A stretch of DNA of 64,000 bases, taken from Paraspadella gotoi (Eukaryota; Chaetognatha). Position 1 is the stretch's first letter. Each line of letters starts with the position of its first letter. Below, piece after piece: positions 25,402 to 37,311 of the stretch. Both the position numbers and the translations under genes were made by a program. A model generated the notes under the pieces. It made no database searches, was not told where the DNA came from, and saw nothing but the letters and a program-made list of their open reading frames with translations. Location of the stretch: the NCBI GenBank assembly GCA_051294375.1, contig CM119265.1:16312005-16376004 (forward strand), given 5' to 3'.

Positions 25402-28400
25402 CTCTCTCTCTCTGCTCTCTCTCTCTCTCTTTTTGTTATTTTTCCCCTTCACTCGGTTTTTGGTTTCCGTCCCAATCACATTTCCATTCACTTCAGCCTC
25501 GAGTCTTCGGCGTTGATTCAATTTTTGATTAAGACGCCTAATCAGTTTTCACTTTCCACGCCATCTCTCGCTGGAAAAACAAACAGAATCTCCTTGTTAT
25601 TTGGTTCTGGGGTCGGTGACAATATTTGAAAACGGGGTTGTCGGTGTTGCACAACTGTAAGCACACTGTACTAAAACGATTATCATCTGATAGAGATTAT
25701 AATTAGCGAAACCGAGTTAATATATGAAAGTTTACAATGAAACCTCAGAAGTCGTTAAATGATGTTCTATTACATTGTATATAAGTAAATGTAAAACGAA
25801 CCGAAAAAAATAGTTTAATTTTTACTAATTGATATACATTAATTTTGAAAAAAGCTACATACACTAGCGACAATATTGCTTAAACTTTTACCACCAACCA
25901 CCAATCACCAACCACCAAACTACCCCTCCCTCCCGATCTTTGGTCAGGTCACGCGATTCCTTTTCCGGCCACTCCTCTTCCGACTCAGCCATCGCCGCGG
26001 ATCACCCTGGATCCGCCGACCCCTTGACCTCCCACCCCGCCGCGGAAAGAGGAGTAGGAGCGGAAAGAGGAGCCGGTGAAGAGGAGCTCCTTAATCAGAC
26101 GGAGATGAAGGCGCGAATGCGAAGACTCGAAAAGGAGCTCATGTAAGATGGCGCGCGGTGGCTGTTTTCAATTTGGTTCGATGCTTGTGCTTATGCCCGA
26201 ACAATTCAAAAAATGGGTGTATATTTTTTGGGGGCGGACATTTTTCCGTCTCCTGTTCTTTTGTTTACTTTTTCTCGCGTCGCGCGCTAAAGAGGAAACC
26301 GTCAGGTTCGCGTTACGACAACAACGGAATATTCGTTTACTTTTTTTTATCTTTCGTCGATTCCCTGCCATTACCTTTTTTTTTTACGGCATCTACAGCC
26401 TTTCTTTATTTCTTTCATCTCTCCTCCTCTCCTTTCGCGACGCAACTGCGTCACGGACGAGTCGCGTCGTGACGACGATTGACGACGACGAAGACGACGA
26501 TGACGACGACGAAGACGACGCGCGCGATGTTCGACACACAAAAAAAAAACTTTCAGTCATAAATGTTGAGTGGACATGATATATGCTACTAATATCCTTT
26601 ATTTTTTCCGCCTCGTTTCGTTGGACGACTCATTTTTTTCCCTTCGTCCTTCTTTTAATGACGTACCTTTTACATTGATAACCCTATATTAATATCAATT
26701 TTATAAATGATTCTCATTTTTAAACGTTACGTTTCCTAGCAACGCCAAAACCGACTTGGCGGCGGCGTTGAATCGCGAGTCTTGCTACAAAGCGATTCTC
26801 CATCGTCGGGAATCGACCATCATGGATTTGGATCACAAATTGGAACGGGTCGGCAGCGTCGGCGCGATCGGCCCGGACGGCGTCGAGACGCCCGGCGTCG
26901 GCGACGGCGGCGTCGTGGAACATGGGCCGACCTTTTCCCGGCAAAATTCTCAGGTTGGGAAAAAAAAATGACAAATTTGAAAATAATTATTCAAAAAAAA
27001 AAGATACATCTAGATTTACAATACAAGTTCTGTCTGTTTTACTGTCTCTCTATGTCTATCTCTCTCTTTCTCTCCGTCTTCTGTCGTTCTATCTATCTTT
27101 ATCAATCCGCCATATGGTCTCCCTTTTTTTTTTTAAATTTGCCATCGCGTTAATTCATTTTATTTTTTTTTCATATTTTGAATTTTATCCCGCGGGAAAA
27201 TTAAATTTTCTCGACGCCGAAGCGAATCAGATTGAGTTTTTTTTTACGAAGCTTGACGGCGGATGGCGTCGACGCTCGCTGACTCCCGAGAAAATATAGA
27301 AAAATAAAGATTTGAATTAATCATTAGTAATCGGAACCCCTCTTATCTCCGCTTTGTCCGTTTGATTTTTTAAAAAAACTCTTTGAGTTTATATTTCGTC
27401 CAAGTTTATTTGTTTGTTTTTTTTTTCTTTTCTCAGGGATTCAGCGCGAGATCTCCGGAAGAGGAGGAGGTGGAAAGAGGAGGAGGAGGAGGAGGAGGAA
27501 GAAGTAACAGAATGAGTGTCACGTCGTCGTTTTTCTCAGAACTCACTGGAGCTAAATCAACAAAAAGGCTGCAAGTGAGAGACTATTTCCTTGTTTTATT
27601 TATCTCATCATTTTCTTTCGATGCCGCCGGCGTCTCTTTTATCTCTTGTTTTCGCGCATTTTAAGAGTCGGTTCTGTTCAACGTCTAGTTTCGGCTCGAA
27701 CGAACACGTAAATGGGGATAGACATAAAAGTAATTTTTTTGTTTCAACGTTCTCGATTATAAATAAATAATTTAATAAATCCGTGAGTCAAAAAAACATT
27801 TGACCGACGCAGTCGTTTTCCCGCTCCTCAACTACTGAATAATTCTTTCCGCCCGCAATAAAAAATGAAAGTTCTGTCCGATAAATAAAAACATATTTTT
27901 TCTGTTTTGACAAAACAAAAGGAAACGCTGCGCGTCCTTCAAAATCAAAACAAATTCCTCAACGAAGAAGTTATGAAGTTGGCGCAGCTACGCCAACATG
28001 ACTCAGTCAAAATCCAGGTAACCTTGCTGGTCTGGCCGAATGTCAGCGACCGCTTTTATGTTTAGTAACTCGTTTATTACTAAAGATTTATGTACATATG
28101 TAAAGATTTGTGTCAATGTTTTCCACGTGCGACAAAATCATTATGAGATTTAAATAATTTCTCATTTTCGAGGCCAAAGAGAGGGACGTCCCTCAAAGTA
28201 CATATCGTACCGCAATCCCCGACCATTCCTCCAGGAGAGCCAGCGGCGCCTCCAATCCCAAGAAGCCCTCCATCGATGCCTTCAAACGAGACTACGTTCT
28301 TCTCCTTCAAGGTTGGTCTTCAAAGATATTCAAAAGATTCAAAGATTATTATCATGATATTCTGAATCATTATGTATAAATCATTCTAAAATTTTGGGCC

Positions 28401-31400
28401 ACACGTGTTTGTATTTGTATTTGTTGGCTTTGAGTCTCTACGCCCACTTTCCTTAAAACAGGGCAGCGTTCATCAGTTCCAACGATCTTAAGGAGATGGA
28501 GATTCACATTTGGGGCGGATCCAACCGCGTGAGCGAATCACCGAACTCCTGGAGAGGCGAGGGCGATCAACCCAGCTCTTCCCACCTTCGAGAGGTGAGA
28601 TGAGAGGGTTCTGGGGTTCAGCTGGGGCAGATTAGTGGGGTGAGGGTGCCGTGTAGGGAGATAGGGGGGTGCAAAAAAAAACTTGCATCTGAAAGTTATG
28701 ACTTGTGAGATTTGAGTACGAGACGTTTGGGACTGGAAACGAGAACCAAATTTTCGCCCAGACTTCGCTCAGAATCGTTTAGAAAGCAGCGAGTTTACTT
28801 ACTTTATATTTAATTTTCCATTCTTACAAACTAAATTAAAATCCTTGAAATCTCTATTCTCCGTAATATATTATTTTCTTGCCCCTGCGAGTAATTNNNN
28901 NNNNNNNNNNNNTCCCATTAAAATTTGAATTTGGTCGGCTACCGCTACTAATGACTTCCCTCTATGAAATTGGTACAACCAATATAAAAATTATCCATTC
29001 ATTTAATAAATAAGCTATCTTGTTAGCAAAGCGAGAACGTCCTAAAAAGTAACCGCGCCGGCGCCAGTGGCAGGCGGCGGGATAAGGGGGTCGGAATCCC
29101 TTCCTTTTTTAATTCGTGAGTAAAAATTCATAAAAACGGCCTTAATTTTGGCGTGGGCGTGGCGAGGCGGAAATCGTGGGCGTAAAAAAACCCGCGTCTC
29201 CGACGACCCGTGAGAAAGGCGATAATTTTCAGAGTGGAGCCAATAAAAAGTTTATGACGCGTAGGCGTATCAAGTCTCTTCTTAAGTGAGTCGGTGTAAA
29301 ATGGCGTTGGGTTGAAAGGAAAAAATACGAGTCGAACGACGATACCTATCTTTTATCTCGTCCTTTGTTGCCCTCTTTTCTTTTCTTTTCTCTATTCGTT
29401 ACCTTGCTCTTTTCCTGTTCTCCTCTTCCCAATCTACCCCCTCCCTTTTTTTTTTCCTTCGTCCCCTTTCCTTTTAGTCGACCTTTCCTTTCCTCGTATT
29501 TTTGGCGTTAATGTCTTTCCATCAACGTCATCGTTTCTTCGCTCAACTTCTCATTAGGGAAAACGTTGAAAGCTTCGGCGTTTAATATAGAAGTGACGAC
29601 GCCGAACGTTAATACGGCGGATACTTACGAAGTTCAAAGTCTCATTCTTAATTAGTTTTCTTCTCCATCCGTCTCAAATCAGATGTTGTTAAACTAACCT
29701 TCTTACCGTGCTCTTGTTATTGCTTTACTTATCATTGTCGTCGACTAACTAAATCGCTCACCCCCTATCCCTTGCCTTTCTTCCCCACCCCTCGACCAGC
29801 CTTTCCAAAGAGGAGAGCCACGTGGACGCCTACGGATTCCGCCACTCCCACGCGGACGAGGGGATGATCCTCCACTACATCTGCCGGCAGCTTTGGGAAC
29901 ACTACGTCCTCCAGCTCAGATCTCACGAGTCGTGGCAGTTGCAATGGAGGGAGTACCTCGGGACGCATCCGGATGATCTAGTCAAGACGGTGGGCGATGG
30001 GGATCGATCGAACGTCGTTGTTTTTATTGTTGTCGTCTTCTTCTTCTTTGTTGTCCTTGTTCATAAGAGAGCGAGACTATCTGAGATTCATGAGATTGAG
30101 AAGCAGGTCTGAGAATCAAGCAGCGAAAGTGGGTTACAATTCAGATGAAAAGGATTTTATGCGGTCAGGCTCAACAACATGAGAGGATGTGGGAAAGTTC
30201 ACTGTTCATACTTCACTGTATTGCGTGTCCGCGCTTTAAAGTGCAAGATAAAGACACTGCCTTTATTAAAGACTTAATTGACGCGACAAAGAAACACCTT
30301 CCTAATTAGTTTTTCTTTGTTTATCGCTTTGTTTTTAACTGCAACTGAGTTCTATTTTCGTCGATCCTCGCATTTCATTTGCGTTCATTCGTCGTCTTTT
30401 TCTTTTTTCTTTCTTTCTCCGCGAATGAGATTCGATTTCTTTTCTATCGGCGGACAGCTGATCTCCTTTCTCCCCCTGAGTTGCGCTCGGTTATTTTCTC
30501 GGCCAACAGGGGGCTTGTTTTATTGGACGGGATGACCATTGACCATTGACATTGACATTGACAATGACCACATCAACGACGCGAAAACAATGACGTTCTA
30601 TTTCTTTATTCCCTCGTCTACTCTGTCGAGTAGGTGCGTTTGAATTTATATTATTATTCATTATTTATAGCTTGGTCCGCCCGCATTTGAGCCTGAGTAA
30701 GACGGAAAAAAATATTTATGGCAATATTTCTTTATTAACAGAAAGAGCTGAAGGCGCTGACCCGCGCCGGAATTCCGCCTTACTTTCGCGCTGAGGTCTG
30801 GCGCCGCCTCGTCGCTGTTCAAGTCAAAGACATCAAAACTCAAAAAGGACAACACTACTTCACTAATTTGGTGACCATCGCTCACGAATCTCCGGTGTGT
30901 TCTACGGATATCAAACGCGAAATATCAAAACCACATTGCTTTCGTATCTCTTTCTCTATATCTCTTTCTCTCTCTTTCTCTCTCTCACTCACGTATTTCT
31001 TTTCCCTCTCATATTCTCTCTCACCCTCCAGCATTCCAATAAATATCGGAAACAAATATCCATGGATCTTCTTCGCACCATGCCAAACAACGTTCACTTT
31101 TGCAAGCAGGAATCAGACGGAGTAAGTGATCGTAAGGAGACGAACGACAACATTTTTCGATGTTATTATTAGTTTTTCTGTTTTTTTTTGGGGGGGGGGT
31201 TTGTTTTGTGTTTTTTATCAGAAATTTTCTTCCTCTGTTTTACAAATATTTTACAGGTGGCCAAACTGGAAAAGGTGTTGATGGCGTTTTGCGTGCACAA
31301 TCCCACTTTGGGCTACTGTCAGGTGAGTGACGTGGCTTCGTCTCTTTGCCAAGTTTTTAAAAACCACCGCATTAGCGGTTCACCTGCCCTTTCCTGTCGT

Positions 31401-33654
31401 GATTTGTTTTTTTAAACCGCGACGGGGGAAAAAAATAGATTTGGGACGTCTGTCGTTTCTCGAACAAAGAAGAGGGTAAAATCCTTTTGTGTTCTCTCGT
31501 CGGCGTTTTTTCTTTCTTTTTTTTTCTTTTTCTTTTCTTTTTCTTTTTATTCGAAGAGCCTCTTTCTCCGATGGCCTCCATCTGGCGTCGTTCAATTAGT
31601 AAAACTCTCCACTCAAGCTCCACCTCTTCTCCCCCACCTTCCTTTCCCTCCTTCCATTCCCTCCTCCATTTGTTTTTTATATCTTTCTAGTTCCTCCGTT
31701 TTTTTTCTCTTTATCCCCACCTCTGAATATCCTTACTTATTTCTCGTTCCACGACTCCATCTTTCTTTTCATTTACTCTCTCGAATCGAATTAGCGAACG
31801 GCGAATGTATATTTAACCGGATGTAATATAAATTAAACCAATTCGCCTTTATTACATTGACTTAATAAATAGTAGCGAGAGTAACGTTTGTTAAAGCGTA
31901 ATCAAGTTTTGGATTTACCTCCAGATTTCTTTTATTATATTTATAATAGTGTGAGATCCTGCTTCCCTCGTCTCATTTAATGTGCAATTCCTCCTTTTCA
32001 CTCACGAATTCATTCAGCACAAATACGCAGGAAATCGGTGGCCCTACCTGTTTTAAATTTGTAGTGGATCACGCTCCCTTGGCTTGTGGGCGTAATTTAG
32101 ATCTTTTCTCTCGTCAAACACGGAGAAAATTTCAGAGCGAAAACCACTAAGATATAAAACACAATTATTGATTTCCATTTCGTAGCATAATCGAATATTT
32201 GAATCCATTTTTGTTCCTTCTCAGGGTATGAACTTCATCGCCGGAATGATGCTTCTCTTTCTAGAACCGGAGGACAGTTTTTGGGGACTCGTCGCCGTCA
32301 CAGAGAAATACTTTTCCACCAACTACTTTGACCAAAATCTCATCGGGGCGCAGGTCGGTTTGAGGTGGGGATGGATGGATGACTTGGAGGAAATCGAAGA
32401 TCGGTTTTTCCGAGGTCAAGGGTTATAAGTTTCATTAAATGTATAGATTAATTTTGGCACGTGGGTCTGACCTAAGTGAGTATGGCGAGAAAGGGGAGAA
32501 AACTGTTCCATTTCTGTAGAGTAATAGCGAATCTTAAAACGCGAGAATCTTAATACGAGGCGAGTAAGAATCCAGGTTAATCGTCAATCGCCGAGTGACT
32601 TTCCCCGGGCCGAAATTAGCCAGAGTGAGGAGTAAAGTGGGTCAGTCTACTCCTGAGACGAAGGTTAAAAGGTGAGTTCGCGGCTGAGAAATTATCGATG
32701 ACGTGACAAAGAAACTGTCGACGTCAACTTCACGAATCTTACAAACCATTTTTTTTTTCCCCCAACGCCACAAATTTTTATGTCAGCGTGAAAATTTTAA
32801 AGCGACCCTCTGGGCTTTCTCAGATTTAGTTCCCCTCACCATCTTTACAAACCTTTTTTTTTTATCTTTTCCCCCTCACTTTCTCTAATTCCCAGTACCC
32901 TTCCCCTCGCCCACCCCCCCGCCTCCCCTTCGATTCTAATTCCAACTTTATCTCTTCTTTTTTACTCCGCTCATTTTTTAATAACAAAAAAAAACGAGAC
33001 GTTAACGACAGTCACTATTCCCGACTCAATCCCAAGAAAAGAAAAGGAAAAAAAAGGAGAAGAAAGAAAGAGTTTGGGAAAAGAAAAATGAGATGAAAAA
33101 AAAAAGGAGAGAGCAATAAAGTTTGAGCGACATTCATATTCAGAGTTGCGGACTTTTTTTAATTAATTCTTTGAAACCGGCGAACCGAGTTGGAAGTAGG
33201 GTGGGAAAAAAAAGGCGGAAGTCTAACGGGGGGGCATCTTATATTATTATTTATTGTTGACGCGTTATGGTTAGTGGAATGTACGTGTAGGATTAGATTT
33301 TTATCGCGTACAAGGTTTTAGCTTAGCATCCCAACGTCCGGAACTATTAAAAAAATGTTAGAATTGCTTGGAGTATCCAGGCTGAAAAAAAAAAAAGAAA
33401 CTCTCTTTCAATTTCTTTCTTCGCATAAAAAAATGTCTTTCTCTTTTGCTTCTCTCACGTCCATTCCACGAACCGCGTTTCTCCCACGCTCTCCCCTACA
33501 TTTCCGCCCACAGGCGGATCAAGAAGTTTTGAAAGAGTTGATGCGGGAGAAGTTGCCGGAACTCTCGTCTCATTTGGTTGATATCGAATCGAGATCTCGA
33601 CCATCACACTCATCTGGTTCTTGGCCATCTTCTTCGATAGGCGTCCCGCTAGAG
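18654..33654 (+). CDS. TBC1D2: TBC1D2/Armus-type Rab GAP, C-terminus missing
   Basis: Nineteen exons join in phase (1,042 codons): 18,654-18,705; 19,323-19,500; 20,193-20,265; 20,510-20,937; 21,735-21,888; 24,289-24,376; 24,636-25,122; 25,948-26,142; 26,740-26,953; 27,437-27,574; 27,922-28,017; 28,173-28,311; 28,467-28,594; 29,813-29,989 (acceptor uncertain); 30,742-30,894; 31,032-31,121; 31,257-31,322; 32,225-32,353; 33,514-33,654. The family switches off Rab7-type GTPases on endosomes. Seen: an N-terminal PH domain (residues 1-101, RGCYL-like start, CWYAFEESTCQL); a long His/Pro/Ser-rich and Asp-poor linker; coiled coil near 624-750; a DAYGF motif; and a TBC domain from 850, with arginine finger IPPYFR (Arg865) and glutamine finger GYCQ (Gln952). 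A stop at 18,648 fixes the start. The TBC domain ends at DSVPLE-like residues; the RVWD half is absent. The last exon carries two compensating frame breaks. Confidence 0.88.
18950..18996 (+). repeat. Dispersed 40-bp repeat B, copy 1
   Basis: TCTAACG, a G run, then CATCTTATATTATTATTTAT and TGTTGAC. The same string, with a shorter G run, lies at 33,221-33,261. Here it is in intron 1 of the TBC1D2-like gene. Confidence 0.88.
19530..19690 (+). repeat. Dispersed repeat, copy 2 of 3
   Basis: TTGTTGCGCGGAGCAACTCT, then ACAAGTCATTTTTCGG, a variable run of GTCGGTCTGTCT-type units, TTATGTTAAAATGCACATAA, and a TTTGTTAAGA...TCAAAT end. It matches 3,650-3,835 and the reverse of 57,815-58,000. It is followed by a TGTTATGTTATTT short tandem array (about 19,680-19,745). 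Confidence 0.75.
22357..23952 (-). CDS. FKTN-like: Fukutin-like LicD-family protein nested in TBC1D2 intron
   Basis: Three exons give 447 aa, close to the 461 aa of human fukutin: 23,952-23,898 (first exon, less certain); 23,754-22,688; 22,578-22,357. Fukutin is a Golgi type II membrane protein that adds ribitol-phosphate to alpha-dystroglycan. Seen: a basic N-terminus (MWALRRRFNRR), one membrane segment near residues 22-36, a lumenal middle, then a LicD-like core with LLGWWRRC near 314-321 and, in exon 3, PICSAVLHGHLVYVPC. It lies wholly inside intron 5 of the plus-strand TBC1D2-like gene. Odd points: the family's DVDLG metal-binding segment reads NVRLLHW (about 329-335), and the protein stops soon after VPC, lacking the usual Trp-rich end. 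A diverged or inactive paralogue is inferred. Confidence 0.72.
24382..24560. repeat. Two (CT)n tracts
   Basis: CT tracts at 24,382-24,411 and 24,492-24,560 flank AT-rich DNA in the 259-bp intron between TBC1D2-like exons 6 and 7. Confidence 0.9.
25143..25435. repeat. CT-rich tract
   Basis: Pyrimidine-rich DNA with a pure (CT)n core at about 25,343-25,398, directly after the donor of TBC1D2-like exon 7. Long Ser/Leu frames here are repeat translations. Confidence 0.9.
28897..28912. other. Assembly gap (16 N)
   Basis: Sixteen N inside the 1.2-kb intron 13 of the TBC1D2-like gene. Sequence could be missing here, which may bear on the uncertain acceptor of exon 14. Confidence 0.99.
28970..29020 (+). 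repeat. Dispersed 51-bp repeat A, copy 2
   Basis: Identical to 13,902-13,952 over 51 bp. It lies 57 bp after the N gap. Confidence 0.9.
32354..33513. other. TBC1D2 intron 18, no gene
   Basis: A 1.16-kb intron with purine-rich and T-rich runs and repeat B at 33,221-33,261. No coding exon was found in it. Confidence 0.6.
33221..33261 (+). repeat. Dispersed 40-bp repeat B, copy 2
   Basis: Same string as 18,950-18,996 apart from G-run length. Confidence 0.88.
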
Positions 33655-34034
33655 GTCAGTCGATCAGTTTTTTTTATTCAAAATCGGTCTCTTCCTGACG
33701 TAAGTTTACTTAATTTTAACGCAACGTACGTAGAACATAGAAGTTTGAAATTAATTATAGTTTTACGCCGATGAGCGATTTTTTTTTTGTGGGGGGGGGC
33801 GACATTTTTACTGTAAGTCTTCATCGAGTTCCTTTATTCTCGTTTTCTTGCTAATTCCGTAATCGTGGCTAAGCAGGTCTTAACTCTCTGTACTTCCTGA
33901 TAATTGCGATACTTTAAATACAATTCAATACAATTCAAGAATAAGTGTTTTGCTCCCTTTGACTATGCCTTCGCCCTTCTCAGTATATGAACAATTCCAA
34001 TGAGAGGCGACTTTTTTTTTCATATAAAATTAAA
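33655..34034. other. Short gap between convergent genes
   Basis: This 380-bp interval lies between the last TBC1D2-like exon and the polyadenylation signal of the fibrinogen-domain gene. It contains a poly-T/poly-G run (33,779-33,800). The missing second half of the TBC domain was looked for here in three plus-strand frames and not found. Confidence 0.7.
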
Positions 34035-34040
34035 TTTATT
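34035..34040 (-). terminator. Polyadenylation signal AATAAA
   Basis: TTTATT on the plus strand reads AATAAA on the minus strand, 104 bases after the stop of the fibrinogen-domain gene. Confidence 0.6.
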
Positions 34041-34143
34041 GTACAAAAAGAATATTTTGCGGAATAAAATATCAACAACAAATGACCGGATGTCAAGGGC
34101 GACGACACGGAGGAAGATATTCTTTAAAATAGTCAAGGACGGT

Positions 34144-35729
34144 TTACATCCGGGGTTCGTCGTAGATCGCGTTGCGAACGAGTTTCATCCGGGTCTCTCG
34201 CAAACTAATCCAATCGTTTCGTTGGAGGTTGAACCAAATGACGCCGATGCCGAACCGGCCGTTGAGATTGGCGTTGTGACAGTGTTTGTACCACCAGCCT
34301 GAATATCATTGGTACAACGATGAAAAAATAAAATTGGACTATGATTTGGTTTTGTAAAAAAAATTGATGGAATATTTTTCATTGTTTATGTTTAACCATT
34401 AAAAAAAAACACGCAATGGAATAAAAATCGGTAAATAAAAGACTATAAACCAAACCTAAAATAGAAAAAGCTATTGCAAAAACGAGTAGAGTTGAGTAAT
34501 TTATAAAAAAAGGAAGAACTATGTATCACCGAACCCTTTCAAATTTTATAATATTTTATTACTTAAACCCATAAGTCATAAAATAGATTTCGGTTTTTGC
34601 AAAAAAGGAAATTCGCTCGACTCAATTCAAAATTGCTTCCGCTTCGCTTGCTCTGAATATGAAAAGGCGAAGTCGCAAACATGTTCGAATTTTTTCTCAA
34701 AAAGTTCGTTTTGAAAAAAATAATTCTTTACTATATGACTTAAAATAAAACATTGAAAAAGTGCTCCTTATAGACATTGGTCAGCGGTCAGTGAACTCAA
34801 GGGGTCGTTTTTAATCAGCGAAAAGAAAAACGTCGTCGTTGTCAGTGTGACGCCCAAAACAAAAGTCTGACGAGATTCCCGATGATTGGACGTCGGTCAA
34901 CGTTGATGAGCGAACGACGCGTCGGCGCCACGCAACGTCGATCACCGCGACCCCATGCAAGGACGCCATCCGCGCCTGATTGACGATCGCAATGGCAACT
35001 CGCAATTGCGTTTGTAGATTGAGGCGCGTCGCGGGGATAAAAGCGAGGAGACCATCTGAGGGAGATATCTTTGCGGTCTCGCGAGTTACTGCGGACCACC
35101 TTGCAGGGATGCTCATTCTGACTTATTCCTCGTATGACAATTTCCGATTTATGTTGAATAGGAGTTTATACAAAATAACAAACATTGCTTAAATAACATT
35201 TTCTCTACCTGCTGAGTAAAATTTTGCGCAAGGCGTGGTGCTAAAGTCGTTGTCCCGATCAAAAGTGGAGAAGGGAAGATCGTCGTGATGAGACATGGCG
35301 TCCGTCGCGTTGCCATGGTAACTGTGTGAAGAAAAGGACGCGGAGAGCGTTTTTAAATGTAAAGGCCGTAACAACAACCATGACAAATGCAAATTAACAA
35401 TTTAATAGTAAGAAAATTCTGGAATATGGATTGACTCAAGGATGTAGGATCGATAAAAAAAATTGGATAAAGTGACAAAATATATTTCTAAAGAACCTAG
35501 AAAACTACGCACAAAAATGATAACTGTATCAAAAACAAAATGACAAGACTTAAAAAAAAAAGTAACGGGAAACTGTCAAGATTTTTGTTAGACCTCTTGA
35601 GAGAGAGAAAGAAAAAAGTGGCTGAGAGGCAGAGAAATAGAAAAGTTGGAAGGAAAAAGCAAAAAAGAAGAAATGGAATTATGATTAAAAAAAACTCCCA
35701 CGCCGAGCTGGAGGTTATGAGAGAGTGGG

Positions 35730-35818
<89 letters not shown>

Positions 35819-37279
35819 GGTAAGACAAAATAGAGCGCTATTATATGGAAATAAATTACATTAGAAGAGACGTTGAACGTCGAGAAAAGCGAGCGAAGGG
35901 AAAAAAAAACATCGTCTCGTATTCTCTTGACTCCTTTTGCTTTACTTCGATCTCGCTTCCCTTTTGTTTCCTTCCACCCCCCAAACTATTTTTAATTATC
36001 AATTTAGGCAGTTATTTACTGGCGCCACGCCTCGGATGAAAGAAATGAAGCGCGTTTTACTGAGGAATATTTGCCTTTTATATCGCGTCTTTATATTCAC
36101 GACATCTTTGCCCAAACTTCTTACCCGGATATCCTGAGTTTGTAATTCTCGTCTTCGCTTTTGACTTGGAATCGATCGTAGACCGCAACGTAAACCTCGC
36201 CCTCCTTTGACGTCATCTCGATAATCAGACTGTAGTTGCCTGAAGAGTATATATTTGGAATGAAACATAAACTGGAGTATAAAAGTTAACAAGCTCCCAC
36301 TGATACTTATAAAGCGGTTATTATGATTTTGAAACCGCATATTAAAGTTCGCAAGACGTCTATTTGAAGTTTTGAACCATTATTAACCATGGAAATAGTA
36401 ATCATTAATCAAGTAATAACTTTGATCTCTTTGTCACATTTTGCTATTTCTTCTGAAATTGATTTGGATTGATGTTTTGTTCGTTAATGTATATATATAG
36501 TATACGCTTTGATTTGATCTCTCTTAAACTCGATTCTCACTAATTGTGATAAACCTTGTTCGGTGAGGAGGTGCAGATTTTCGTTTCCCACCCAGAATTC
36601 TTGATTGACGTTTCCGAATCCCGTTTTATATTCGTTCCAAGATCGATCGAAACTTTCTCGCCCGTCGAACCTGAGCGATCGATTTTTGACGATTAAGAGG
36701 CTGAGATCGGACACGCTTAAATTTAGCCACGTTAAGTTTGAACTCCCGTTGGAACGGACTGACGCGTAGTTTTACGGGTAAAATCGCGGAATGGATTTTT
36801 TTTCGATGGAATATAAATTACTTTCCTCTCAAATTGCGAGACGAAGGACGAAACGAGTCGAGGAATTTTAATGGGTTTTTCAACTAGAGTTATTCTCCTC
36901 TCCCTTTAACTCGGGTTCTAGATCCGGTTGTATATTATGCGGCGAATGTATAGGTTATATATATTTTTTTTTTAAGTAAACTTATTAAAAGGCGAGGATA
37001 TATAAAGCCGGATATGGTTTCCAAAAGCTTATGAGCTTATAAAAAATATATTATTCTCTATAACGACGCTCGAGTAGGAAGAACAAAATAAACTTCCTTT
37101 AAATCACCTCCCGTGACAATTCCGTCTGAATTATCAAAGGTCTCGCCGCTAACGTTTCCCTATCTTATCTTTCCATTAACTTAGGATAAAGTCTTTCTTT
37201 TCCTCAACATATTGAAGACCCTTTGCCACATCCCCACAAATCGCCTCTTTTTTTCATCGTTTAACCCCATCATTTCAAA

Positions 37280-37311
<32 letters not shown>

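Noticed and set aside
34811-35116. Minus-strand open frames in the last intron of the fibrinogen-domain gene
   Set aside because: Exons 35,321-35,209 and 34,298-34,144 join in phase and rebuild the conserved FYSAGWWYKHC segment without it. The frames show no fibrinogen-domain similarity.
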